Of a DNA stretch of 64,000 bases, positions 20,187 to 28,216 are shown piece after piece (the first letter of the stretch is position 1; every line of letters begins with the position of its first letter). Where the stretch lies: contig JASLYQ010000009.1 of assembly GCA_030739735.1 (NCBI GenBank), forward strand, positions 35,622 to 99,621, written 5' to 3'. Both the position numbers and the translations under genes were made by a program. The notes beneath the pieces are model-generated. The model worked only from the letters and a program-made list of their open reading frames with translations, was not told the origin of the DNA and did not search any database. Source of the DNA: Alphaproteobacteria bacterium (GTDB taxonomy: Bacteria > Pseudomonadota > Alphaproteobacteria > UBA7887).

Positions 20187-21341
20187 ATGCAGAGGTCGAA
20201 CCCGATCCGTTGTTTGACACGCCGCCGCTTCGGAGCCCTGGCAGGATGTGCGGCGGCGGCGGCAATACTGCCTCTGCCGGCCCAGGCCCAACGCGAGCGC
20301 GAACTCAACATCTATTGCTGGGAGGGCTACGATTCGAGCAACGTACTCGAGCCATTCCGCCAGCGCTTCAATTGCCAGGTACGCTCCGAGCGCAATACCT
20401 CGGACCCTGATGCGGTCGAGCGCCTACGAGCCGGTGAAACGGCGATCTGGGACTTGGTGACGCTTAACAATCCCTGGGCACGCAAAGTGCTCGACCCGGA
20501 AGGTCTGCTGGTGCCGCTCGAGCGCGAGCGCTACGAAGCCTATCAGGCGCACATGCTGCCCACCTTCCGCGCACCTTACCGCTGGACAACCAGCGAAGAT
20601 GGCGAACGCCTGCTCGGCATGGTGCAACGCTTCGGTCCCTTCAATTTTGTGGTTAACACCAGGCACATCTCACGGGAATTAGCCGAGGATCAGGGTCTAG
20701 CCCTGTTTCGCGACCCAGCCATGAATGGGCGATACGCGGTTCTTACCTATGACAATTGGAACATTCTGCATATCTGTATCGCCGCCGGTATTGACCCCTT
20801 CAGACCGCATAGCGAGGACGAGCTTGCGCGATTCCGCAGTGTGGCCCAACAGCTGTTAGGCAATGCCCGTTTCCTTACCGACGACGCTTGGCTGATCAAC
20901 AATGCGCTAATTAACGGAGAGATTAACAGCTATTTCTCGGGCGGCACCTACACCGCTTCACCGGTCCGCCTAGACGGCTTGCGCCATATCTGCGGCATCA
21001 CTCCGAACAGCGGTCCCATGGACGGTAAGGGCGGCGTCAACTGGGTGGAGATCACCTCGGCAGTGGCCAATCCGGAGCTGTCGCCACGCGCTTTTGACTT
21101 CCTCGACTATGTGCAACAGCCCGAAACGGCCAAGACTGTCGCCCTTGCTGAAGGCACCTACAATCCGGTCAGCCAGATGGGCAATCCGGCCGTCCTGAAA
21201 CTGTTCAACGCGCACGAACTCGACGCCCTGCAGTGGTACTCGCTGGAAACTGATATGGCACGCTGTGTCGATTACGACATCAACCCTGACTATGAACTCA
21301 TGCTCGGCCTCTACAACGATGCCAAGCGGCAAGTGGGTTGA
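20187..21341 (+). CDS. Extracellular solute-binding protein, PotD-like, with Tat-type signal
   Basis: A 384-aa ABC-transporter substrate-binding protein of the polyamine (PotD/PotF) type. The N-terminus has CLTRRRFGALAGCAAAAA with a cleavage site after AQA, a twin-arginine signal. Mature landmarks: LNIYCWEGYDSSNVLEPF, WDLVTLNNPWARKVL, GPFNFVVNTRHIS and FSGGTYTASPVRLDG. PotD ligand residues cannot be confirmed by eye. No permease or ATPase gene is adjacent; the next gene begins 1 base after the stop. ATG 20187 follows AAGAGG. The in-frame ATG at 20097 would start inside the terminator hairpin and is rejected. Confidence 0.87.
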   Translation: MQRSNPIRCLTRRRFGALAGCAAAAAILPLPAQAQRERELNIYCWEGYDSSNVLEPFRQRFNCQVRSERNTSDPDAVERLRAGETAIWDLVTLNNPWARKVLDPEGLLVPLERERYEAYQAHMLPTFRAPYRWTTSEDGERLLGMVQRFGPFNFVVNTRHISRELAEDQGLALFRDPAMNGRYAVLTYDNWNILHICIAAGIDPFRPHSEDELARFRSVAQQLLGNARFLTDDAWLINNALINGEINSYFSGGTYTASPVRLDGLRHICGITPNSGPMDGKGGVNWVEITSAVANPELSPRAFDFLDYVQQPETAKTVALAEGTYNPVSQMGNPAVLKLFNAHELDALQWYSLETDMARCVDYDINPDYELMLGLYNDAKRQVG

Positions 21342-21342
21342 C

Positions 21343-22158
21343 ATGACGACCATGATTAACGACGGCGAACTGGCCTCGCTGCTAGCCTTTGCAGACACGC
21401 TGGCTGACGCAGCACGGACCGTCGTGCTGCGCCATTTTCGCCAGACCCTTGCAGTGGACCAGAAAGACGCCGCGATAGCACGCATACAACCGGTCACCAT
21501 CGCAGACAGGGAGGCCGAAGCCGCCATCCACGAACGCATCGAGGCCCATTTTCCCGAGCATGGCATTCTCGGTGAGGAACATGGCAGCACGCGTCCCGAG
21601 GCGCCGTGGCAGTGGGTCGTCGATCCTATCGACGGCACCCGCGCCTTTATCGCCGGTATGCCATTGTTTGGCATTCTCATCGGTCTCACCTTCGAGGGTC
21701 ACCCGGTGCTCGGACTCGTCGATCAGCCGGTGCTCGGCGAAAGGTTCGTGGGCAGCGCCACGGGCGCCACGCTGAACGGCAACGCCATCGCTGCCCGCAC
21801 CTGCCCACGGCTGGACGAGGCGGTAATGGCCATGACCGATCCCGTGATGATGGCGAGCCCGGCCCAGCGCGCCCTCTTCGAAAGCCTGCGCCGACACGCT
21901 GCCGTCACCCAGTTCGGCGGTAACTGCTATGCTTACGCCATGCTCGCAGCGGGCGTGGTGGACCTGGTAATGGAAGGCGATCTCAAGCCCTGGGACGTCT
22001 GCGCTCTGGTACCACTTATTGAGGCCGCCGGCGGCGTCATCACTTCTTGGGATGGCGGCCCGGCGCTCGGCAGCAGCCACATCCTCGCCTGCGGCGATGC
22101 GGCGTTGCACGCCGTACTGCTACCGCGCTTTGCTGCGGCGGCGCCTATAAGCGGCTAA
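21343..22158 (+). CDS. hisN: Inositol monophosphatase family phosphatase (HisN-like)
   Basis: A 271-aa Mg-dependent phosphatase. Motifs: GILGEEHGS (metal Glu), WQWVVDPIDGTRAFIAGMPL (metal Asp residues) and KPWDVCALVPLIEAAGG. The DPIDGTRAFIxGxPLFG form is the one seen in alphaproteobacterial histidinol-phosphatases of this fold, so HisN is the best guess, but inositol-1-phosphate or other phosphates remain possible. ATG 21343 begins one base after the solute-binding protein stop, implying translational coupling. It ends with a 14-base convergent overlap with the hydrolase gene on the other strand. Confidence 0.83.
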   Translation: MTTMINDGELASLLAFADTLADAARTVVLRHFRQTLAVDQKDAAIARIQPVTIADREAEAAIHERIEAHFPEHGILGEEHGSTRPEAPWQWVVDPIDGTRAFIAGMPLFGILIGLTFEGHPVLGLVDQPVLGERFVGSATGATLNGNAIAARTCPRLDEAVMAMTDPVMMASPAQRALFESLRRHAAVTQFGGNCYAYAMLAAGVVDLVMEGDLKPWDVCALVPLIEAAGGVITSWDGGPALGSSHILACGDAALHAVLLPRFAAAAPISG

Positions 22159-22939
22159 GAAATTCCAACAGGGCCGCATTGAACGCTTCGGGCTGCTCGA
22201 CATTGGAAAGATGCGCCGCCTCGCCGACTACCGCCAGCTCAGCACCGGGAATGCGTGACTGAATGGCCTCCGAGGCTTCCACTGTCGTCGCCGGATCGTC
22301 GGCGCCGACAATCACCAGAGTTGGCACAGAAATCGACGACAAACGCTCGAGAAAACCGATCTTGACGATCCCGATGGAAGCGCCGACATAGCCCGCCACG
22401 GGCGTATTGGCAATCATCTCCGCGACCGCGTCCAGCACCGCCGGGCGGCGCTCTCGGTAGGTCTTGGTGAACCAGCGCTCCAGTGTTGGCTCGACCAGTG
22501 GCCCCATGCCCGCCTGCTGGGCAGAGCGCACGCGCCCGTTCCAGATCGCCGTCACCCCATCCGGCCATTTGGCGATGGTGTCACAAAGCACCAACCCGGT
22601 GAGCCGTTCGCCGTGCGCGATGCCTAGTTGCTGGCCAGTCATGCCGCCCAGCGATAGGCCACAGAAGGCGCTTTTTTCCACACCGAGTGCATCCCATAGG
22701 CCAATCACGTCCCTGGCCAGCATATCCATGCTGTAGGCGCCCTCGCTGACGCCGCTGGCGCCATGGCCGCGGGTGTCGTAGCGCAACACGCGCCACGACG
22801 GGATGAGTGCCGGCACCTGCATGTCCCACATGGCGTAGCTGGACGCCAAGCTGTTGCTCAGTGTCAGCACGGGTGCGCCTTTCGGACCATCCCAGCGGTA
22901 AGCGATATCGATGCCGTTGACGGCTATGGTCTCTGTCAT
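22145..22939 (-). CDS. Alpha/beta hydrolase, 3-oxoadipate enol-lactonase-like
   Basis: A 264-aa serine hydrolase. The catalytic triad reads as Ser in GLSLGGMTGQQ, Asp in VGADDPATTV and His in EAAHLSNVEQPE. The overall pattern (NSLASSYAMWDMQVPALIPS, RYDTRGHGAS, ERWFTKTYRER) is that of PcaD, the beta-ketoadipate pathway lactonase. No other pca genes are present, so a related lactonase or esterase is possible. It diverges from the ETF-QO gene, with 75 bases between starts. Confidence 0.85.
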   Translation of the reverse strand: MTETIAVNGIDIAYRWDGPKGAPVLTLSNSLASSYAMWDMQVPALIPSWRVLRYDTRGHGASGVSEGAYSMDMLARDVIGLWDALGVEKSAFCGLSLGGMTGQQLGIAHGERLTGLVLCDTIAKWPDGVTAIWNGRVRSAQQAGMGPLVEPTLERWFTKTYRERRPAVLDAVAEMIANTPVAGYVGASIGIVKIGFLERLSSISVPTLVIVGADDPATTVEASEAIQSRIPGAELAVVGEAAHLSNVEQPEAFNAALLEFLSRL

Positions 22940-23014
22940 GCGTCTGCCCTCCCACGCCAGGATGTGCTATCAGACCCCCGCTGAGATTGCCAGAGAGGCC
23001 GACGAAGGGTGGAG

Positions 23015-24652
23015 ATGGAAAGGGAATCGATGCCATTCGACGTGGTGATCGTCGGTGCCGGCCCTGCCGGCCTGGCGACTGCGATCCGGCTCAAACAGCT
23101 GGCGCCTGACCGCGAAGTCTGCGTGCTCGAAAAGGGCTCGGAGATCGGCGCCCATATCCTCTCCGGCGCGGTACTTGAATCGCGCGCCCTCGACGAGCTG
23201 ATTCCCGACTGGAAAGACAAGGGCGCGCCGATCACAACCCCCGTTAGCGAAGAGCGGTTTTATTTTCTCACCGGGTCCAGTGGCTTCGGCTTACCGGGCC
23301 TCTTCCTGCCGCCGCCCATGCGCAACCGCGGCAACCACATTATTAGCCTCGGCAGTCTGTGCCGCTGGCTGGGCGAGCAGGCGGAGGCGCTCGGCGTCGA
23401 AATTTATCCCGGGTTCGCGGCGACCGAAACGCTGTATGACGAAGATGGTGGCGTCAAAGGCGTCGCTACCGGCGACATGGGCATCGCCAAGTCCGGCGAG
23501 CCAGGCCCCAACTACCAGCCCGGCATAGAGCTACACGGCAGGGTTACAGTATTTGCCGAAGGCTGTCGCGGCAGCCTCGGCAAGCAGCTCATCGCACACT
23601 TCGAACTCGCCGGCGACCAGCCCCAAACCTATGGCATCGGCCTCAAGGAGCTGTGGGAGATCGACCCGGCCAAGCACCGGCCGGGGCTGATCATACACAC
23701 TGCCGGCTGGCCGCTGGATTCGAAGACCTATGGCGGCTCGTTCCTCTATCACCTCGAGGACAATCTGGTCTCGGTCGGCTTCGTCGTAGGCCTCAACTAT
23801 GCCAACCCCTATCTCAGTCCCTACGAGGAGCTGCAGCGCTTCAAGACCCACCCCAAGGTGCGCAGGGTCTTCGAAGGCGGCCGGCGGGTAGCCTATGGTG
23901 CGCGCGCGCTCAACGAGGGCGGTGCCCAGTGCCTGACCAAGCTCGCCTTTCCGGGCGGCGTACTGGTGGGCTGCGAGGCCGGCACCCTCAACATGGCAAA
24001 GATCAAAGGCACTCATACCGCGATGAAGTCCGGCATGTTAGCGGCCGAAGCGATCTTCGAGGCCTTCGAAACCGGCACCGACGAGGAAGCGGGGCCGCTG
24101 ACCCTCGACGGCTATGCCGAGGCCTTCCGCCAATCCTGGGCCTGGGACGAACTCTATCGTGCCCGCAACGTACGCCCCGCCTTCGAGTGGGGCCTGTGGG
24201 GTGGCACGCTCTATACTGGCATCGACCAATTACTGCTGCGCGGTCGTGCCCCCTGGACCCTGCGCCATACCCATACCGACCATGCTGCGACACGTCCGGC
24301 CAAAAATTTCAAGCCCATCGCCTATCCCAAAGCGGACGGCACACTAACCTTCGACCGCCTGACCAACGTCTCATTCTCAGCCACCAACCACGAGGAAAAC
24401 CAGCCCTCGCACCTCAAGCTCGCCGACGAGGCCGTGCCCATTGCCACGAACCTCACCACCTATGCGGCGCTCGAGGAGCGCTACTGCCCTGCCGGGGTCT
24501 ACGAGATCGTCGACGAAGACGGCGAGCAGCGCCTGCAGATCAACGCGCAGAACTGCCTGCACTGTAAGACCTGTGACATCAAGGACCCGATCCAGAACAT
24601 CACCTGGACGGTGCCGGAAGGCGGCGGTGGCCCGAACTATCCAAACATGTAG
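23015..24652 (+). CDS. Electron transfer flavoprotein-ubiquinone oxidoreductase
   Basis: A 545-aa inner-membrane flavoprotein/iron-sulfur enzyme carrying electrons from ETF to ubiquinone, serving acyl-CoA dehydrogenases such as the one at 5.8 kb. Seen: FAD-binding VVIVGAGPAGLATAIRLKQ, LGSLCRWLGEQAEALG, GCEAGTLNMAKIKGTHTAMK, and a C-terminal 4Fe-4S ferredoxin domain with CPAGVYEI and NCLHCKTCDIKDP. ATG 23015 has AAGGG five bases upstream and gives the family start MERES; a GTG two codons earlier is possible. ETF alpha and beta genes are not in this window. Confidence 0.97.
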   Translation: MERESMPFDVVIVGAGPAGLATAIRLKQLAPDREVCVLEKGSEIGAHILSGAVLESRALDELIPDWKDKGAPITTPVSEERFYFLTGSSGFGLPGLFLPPPMRNRGNHIISLGSLCRWLGEQAEALGVEIYPGFAATETLYDEDGGVKGVATGDMGIAKSGEPGPNYQPGIELHGRVTVFAEGCRGSLGKQLIAHFELAGDQPQTYGIGLKELWEIDPAKHRPGLIIHTAGWPLDSKTYGGSFLYHLEDNLVSVGFVVGLNYANPYLSPYEELQRFKTHPKVRRVFEGGRRVAYGARALNEGGAQCLTKLAFPGGVLVGCEAGTLNMAKIKGTHTAMKSGMLAAEAIFEAFETGTDEEAGPLTLDGYAEAFRQSWAWDELYRARNVRPAFEWGLWGGTLYTGIDQLLLRGRAPWTLRHTHTDHAATRPAKNFKPIAYPKADGTLTFDRLTNVSFSATNHEENQPSHLKLADEAVPIATNLTTYAALEERYCPAGVYEIVDEDGEQRLQINAQNCLHCKTCDIKDPIQNITWTVPEGGGGPNYPNM

Positions 24653-24704
24653 CCTAACTTTGCCTACTAGAGCCCTTCAGGGTTAGATGGAGGGCTACAA
24701 ATAG

Positions 24705-24944
24705 CATTCGGACAAGGCGTATGGCGACCGCAGTGAACGTGCGCAAGGTGAAAATCTTGCCGGGCTTGGCTTTGCCGATAGAAACAAGCGTGCCGGTGGT
24801 GTCGCCAGCGTGTTATTTCTCAAACTCGATAACGCGAACGTCGTCGCGCCTGAGGCCAAAGCCACGCGTGCCGTCATCGATCTCGCCATCGGCGATGTCG
24901 ACCGAGATGGTTTCGCTCGCTGGATTGCCGTGAACTTAGCTTGA
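24705..24944 (+). pseudogene. Relic of a Doc/Fic-type death-on-curing toxin
   Basis: A stop-to-stop frame in the 302-base gap after ETF-QO reads GFADRNKRAGGVASVLFL, then KLDNANVVAPEAKATRAVID, then LAIGDVDRDGFARWIAVNLA and a stop. This matches the C-terminal half of Doc-family proteins (HPFxDGNKRxA...FLxLNG...LA.Ag.ld...ia.Wl). The leading catalytic His is replaced by Gly, no start codon is in frame and no antitoxin gene is next to it, so it is inactive. Its stop is 10 bases before the next gene. The family assignment is by eye. Confidence 0.6.
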
Positions 24945-24954
24945 AGGACCTACG

Positions 24955-25521
24955 ATGAACGGTACCGTCAGTCGTTTTCCTGTGCCGGATGTAGCTTCGC
25001 TTCCCGACGATTTGCGGGAGCGGATTCTCACGGTGCAAGAAAAAACGGAGTTCGTGCCAAACGTGTTTTTGGCACTGGCGCACAGGCCTGAGGAGTTGCG
25101 CGCCTTCCTAGCCTTTCATGATGCACTGATGGACAAGGAAGGTGGGCTAACCCAGGTCGAGCGGGAGATGATCGTGGTTGCTACCTCAGGGGCCAATGGT
25201 TGTCAGTACTGCGTTATCGCACATGGGGCGATTCTGCGCATCCGCGCCAAGGATCCGCTGGTGGCAGACCAGATCGCGATCAATTACCGCAAGGCCGACA
25301 TCACGCCGCGCCAGCGCGCCATGCTCGCCTTTGCGCTCAAGGTAGCGCAGGACTCGGCGGCAATCGACGACGAGGATTACGCAGCCCTGCACGCACACGG
25401 CTTCTCAGATGAGGATATCTGGGATATCGGCGCCATCACTGCCTTCTTCGCGCTATCCAACCGCATGGCTAACCTCATCGGCATGCGGCCCAATGCTGAG
25501 TTCTACACGATGGGGCGTTGA
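24955..25521 (+). CDS. Carboxymuconolactone decarboxylase/AhpD-fold peroxidase-related protein
   Basis: A 188-aa AhpD-like alpha-helical protein with the redox motif CQYCVIAHG near residue 83 and the flanking LTQVEREMIVVATSGANG pattern, as in the 'peroxidase-related enzyme' subfamily. The two cysteines could reduce peroxides with a thiol partner; the physiological role is not established. It is followed one base after its stop by a methyltransferase gene, so the two are probably translated together and act on a common substrate or stress. Confidence 0.9.
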   Translation: MNGTVSRFPVPDVASLPDDLRERILTVQEKTEFVPNVFLALAHRPEELRAFLAFHDALMDKEGGLTQVEREMIVVATSGANGCQYCVIAHGAILRIRAKDPLVADQIAINYRKADITPRQRAMLAFALKVAQDSAAIDDEDYAALHAHGFSDEDIWDIGAITAFFALSNRMANLIGMRPNAEFYTMGR

Positions 25522-25522
25522 T

Positions 25523-26560
25523 ATGAGTGAAACCTTCGCTGAGCGTATGGTCGATATCTATACAGGCAGCATGCTAACAAACATGCTCGACATTGGCTAC
25601 CGCACGGGCCTGCTGGAGGCGGCGGCGCGAGGCCCAGCTACGAGCGCTGAGCTGGCGGCACGCGCGGGCCTCGACGAGCGATACGTGCGCGAGTGGCTAG
25701 GATCGATGGCAACGGGCGGCATCTTCACCTACGAGATCGAGGGCAAGATATACACCCTGCCGGAGGACCGCATCGCCGTACTGACGGGCGACCGCGCGGC
25801 CAACGTCGCGCCGGTCAGTGGCATCATGAACCATTTCGTCAAGCACGTGCCCAAGCTAGTCGAAGCCTTCCGTCGCGGCGGCGGCGTGCCCTACGAGGAC
25901 TATTGGCCCGAGTTCACCTGCTTCTCGTCTGACGTCTGGCGGAGAATTTTCGATGAAAAACTGACCGACGGCTTCCTCAGCGCCGTGCCAGGGCTCAACG
26001 GTCGCCTGGCCGCCGGTATCGAAGTCCTCGACATCGGCTGTGGCGACGGCCACGCCGTCAATGTCATGGCCGAGGCCTTCCCGGCATCGCGCTTTCGTGG
26101 CTACGATATCACGGCCGCCGGGCTCGCGGATGCGACGGCCGAGGCTGAACGCATGGGTCTGAAAAATACACACTTCGAGCGGGTCGATGTGACAGCACTT
26201 TCCACTGAGCCAACGTTCGACGTCATTACCGCCTTCGATTCCATCCACGACCAGTTCGCGCCTGACGTGGTACTGCACCGCATTCGCGAGGCGCTAGCCG
26301 ACGACGGCATCTTCGTGATGGTCGACTTCAAGTTCTCAAGCGACATCGCCAACAATCTCGACAACCGCTTTGCACCGATCCACTACGGCATCAGCGTCAT
26401 GCACTGCATGACCGTCTCTCTGGCCCAGGGCGGTGCCGGCCTCGGCACCGTCTGGGGCATCGAGAAAGCTTGCGAGATGCTCGCGGAGGCAGGCTTCGGT
26501 GATGTCGAAGTCGTGGATTCTCCGCGGCCGCAAAACTGTATCTACATCTGCCGCGCCTGA
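25523..26560 (+). CDS. SAM-dependent methyltransferase with N-terminal winged helix
   Basis: A 345-aa class I methyltransferase. An N-terminal winged-helix dimerisation region (GLLEAAARGPATSAELAARA, DERYVREWLGSMATGGI) precedes the Rossmann domain with the SAM motif VLDIGCGDGHAVNVMAEAFP and the acidic GYDITAAGLADA. This layout resembles small-molecule O-methyltransferases and a set of proteins often annotated as methyltransferase-type transcriptional regulators. Substrate unknown. Start at 25523 follows the previous stop by one base. Its 3' end faces a cupin gene across a structured junction. Confidence 0.85.
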   Translation: MSETFAERMVDIYTGSMLTNMLDIGYRTGLLEAAARGPATSAELAARAGLDERYVREWLGSMATGGIFTYEIEGKIYTLPEDRIAVLTGDRAANVAPVSGIMNHFVKHVPKLVEAFRRGGGVPYEDYWPEFTCFSSDVWRRIFDEKLTDGFLSAVPGLNGRLAAGIEVLDIGCGDGHAVNVMAEAFPASRFRGYDITAAGLADATAEAERMGLKNTHFERVDVTALSTEPTFDVITAFDSIHDQFAPDVVLHRIREALADDGIFVMVDFKFSSDIANNLDNRFAPIHYGISVMHCMTVSLAQGGAGLGTVWGIEKACEMLAEAGFGDVEVVDSPRPQNCIYICRA

Positions 26561-26589
26561 AACCTCAGGCGGGTGGATCTACCACCCGC
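26555..26589. terminator. Double hairpin at a convergent gene junction
   Basis: GCCTGA-AACC-TCAGGC (26555-26570) spans both stop codons and is followed directly by GCGGGTGG-ATCTA-CCACCCGC (26569-26589), a perfect 8-bp stem. Neither is followed by a T run. The position suggests a shared two-way 3' end element for the methyltransferase and cupin genes. Confidence 0.4.
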
Positions 26590-26957
26590 GTCTCGAAGTT
26601 CGCCGGTGCCACGATCTCCAGCACCTCGAAGTCGTCCGAGCAGACTATCTCGCGGTGAGGTAATTGCGGCGTCTGCAAAATCGCGTCACCCTTGCGGATG
26701 GTGTGCTCGCCCTGACTGGCATATTCGAAGCGCGCCCAGCCCTTAAGCACCATGACGAACTGGAAAGTGCAGTCGTGCACATGCCAGTTTTGCACCTCAT
26801 CCTCCATCTTCCGCCCGTTGGTTTTGACGATATGGGCGATGTAATCGCCATTGGTCCCGGCTTCGATGCCGAGGTCGCGGTAGTCGAAGATGTTGCGCAG
26901 GCCCTCTTTCCACTCGGCGTTTGCAGCCTCGTTGTGAACAAAATTCCACTCGCTCAT
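26565..26957 (-). CDS. Cupin-domain protein
   Basis: A 130-aa single-domain cupin. The two cupin motifs can be read: NWHVHDCTFQFVMVLKGWAR (metal His residues) and the second around QTPQLPHREIVCSDD. Many such small cupins bind a metal and act as isomerases, dioxygenases or sensors; function here is unknown. ATG 26957 has GAGAGG a few bases upstream and begins MSEWNFVHNEAAN. The longer frame to 27110 runs into the neighbouring gene and is rejected. It diverges from the sugar dehydrogenase-like gene across 76 bases. Confidence 0.85.
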   Translation of the reverse strand: MSEWNFVHNEAANAEWKEGLRNIFDYRDLGIEAGTNGDYIAHIVKTNGRKMEDEVQNWHVHDCTFQFVMVLKGWARFEYASQGEHTIRKGDAILQTPQLPHREIVCSDDFEVLEIVAPANFETRVVDPPA

Positions 26958-27033
26958 AGCATCCTCTCCCGTATGGTTTGAGGGCGATGCTATAGAAGAT
27001 TGCGGAATCGACAAGTCGGGAAGAGAGCAGACC

Positions 27034-28131
27034 ATGTTGTTGAGAACGTTTTTGCCGCTCACCTTTATTGCCGGCTGCACCACCGCAGCTGAGCTGCCGC
27101 TGGAGCGCATCCGCCTGCCCGAAGGCTTCTCGATCTCGCTCTATGCCGAAGGCGTAGACAACGCTCGGCAGATGGCACTCGGCGCAAACGGCACGCTTTT
27201 CGTCGGCTCACGTTCAGCCGGCAACGTCTATGCCTTGGTGGATCGCGACAGCGACCAGCGCGCCGACGAAAGTTTCGTCATCGATTTCGGCCTGCGCATG
27301 CCGACCGGTCTCGCTTTTCGCGATGGCGCGCTTTATGTCGGCGCGATCAGCCTGATCCTGCGCTACGACGACATCGAGGAACGCCTTGCCAATCCCCCGG
27401 AGCCGGTAGTGGTAAAAGGTGACCTGCCGCGCGATACCCACCACGGCTGGAAATATCTTGGCTTCGGGCCGGATGGAAAGCTCTATGTGCCTGTTGGCGC
27501 GCCCTGCAATGTCTGCGAACCGCCGCCGCCCTTCGCGACCATCCAGCGCATGGACCCTGACGGCCGCAATATGGAGACCTACGCCAGCGGGATCCGCAAT
27601 TCGGTCGGCTTCGCCTTCCATCCCGGGACCGGCGATCTTTGGTTTACCGACAACGGACGCGACCGCATGGGCGATAACCTGCCGCCGGGTGAGCTTAATC
27701 ACGCGCGTGCAGCAGGGCTGCATTTCGGCTATCCCTATTGCCACGGCGGCAGCGTCGTCGATCCGCGCTATGGTGGCGAGAAGGGCTGCGACAATGGCTA
27801 CGAGCCACCGGCACAAGCCTTGGGGGCCCACGTGGCACCCCTCGGCGTGACTTTCTACACCGGCGACATGTTCCCGCCCGCCTACCGCAACCAGGTCTTC
27901 ATCGCCGAACACGGCTCATGGGACCGCTCAGCCAAGATCGGCTACCGAGTGATGCTGGTGCGCCTTGACGTGGCCGGCAAAGCAACATCCTACGAGCCCT
28001 TCGCCGAAGGATGGCTCAAGGGTCAGTCCAACTGGGGCCGTCCGGCCGACGTGCTGGTCATGCCCGACGGCGCCCTACTGGTCACCGATGACCAAGCCGG
28101 CGCGATCTACCGCATCGCCTACCGCGAGTAA
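27034..28131 (+). CDS. Sorbosone/glucose dehydrogenase-like beta-propeller lipoprotein
   Basis: A 365-aa protein of the PQQ-dependent sugar dehydrogenase fold (GSDH/sorbosone dehydrogenase). A short signal ends at a lipobox, FIAGC with Cys15, so it is probably membrane anchored. Family landmarks: LPEGFSISLYAEGVDNARQM, RDTHHGWKYLGFGPDGKLYV, YASGIRNSVGFAFHPGTGDL, WFTDNGRDRMGDNLPPGELN and AEHGSWDRS. It may oxidise an aldose or bind a ligand without catalysis; PQQ dependence is not proven by sequence. It seems to be transcribed alone. Confidence 0.87.
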   Translation: MLLRTFLPLTFIAGCTTAAELPLERIRLPEGFSISLYAEGVDNARQMALGANGTLFVGSRSAGNVYALVDRDSDQRADESFVIDFGLRMPTGLAFRDGALYVGAISLILRYDDIEERLANPPEPVVVKGDLPRDTHHGWKYLGFGPDGKLYVPVGAPCNVCEPPPPFATIQRMDPDGRNMETYASGIRNSVGFAFHPGTGDLWFTDNGRDRMGDNLPPGELNHARAAGLHFGYPYCHGGSVVDPRYGGEKGCDNGYEPPAQALGAHVAPLGVTFYTGDMFPPAYRNQVFIAEHGSWDRSAKIGYRVMLVRLDVAGKATSYEPFAEGWLKGQSNWGRPADVLVMPDGALLVTDDQAGAIYRIAYRE

Positions 28132-28216
28132 GACTGGCCACACCCGAACAAATTCATGCGTCTCGACAGGGTGAGGTTCGCACGTCTACTCTGCACTGAT
28201 AGGGAGAGGGAACGTG

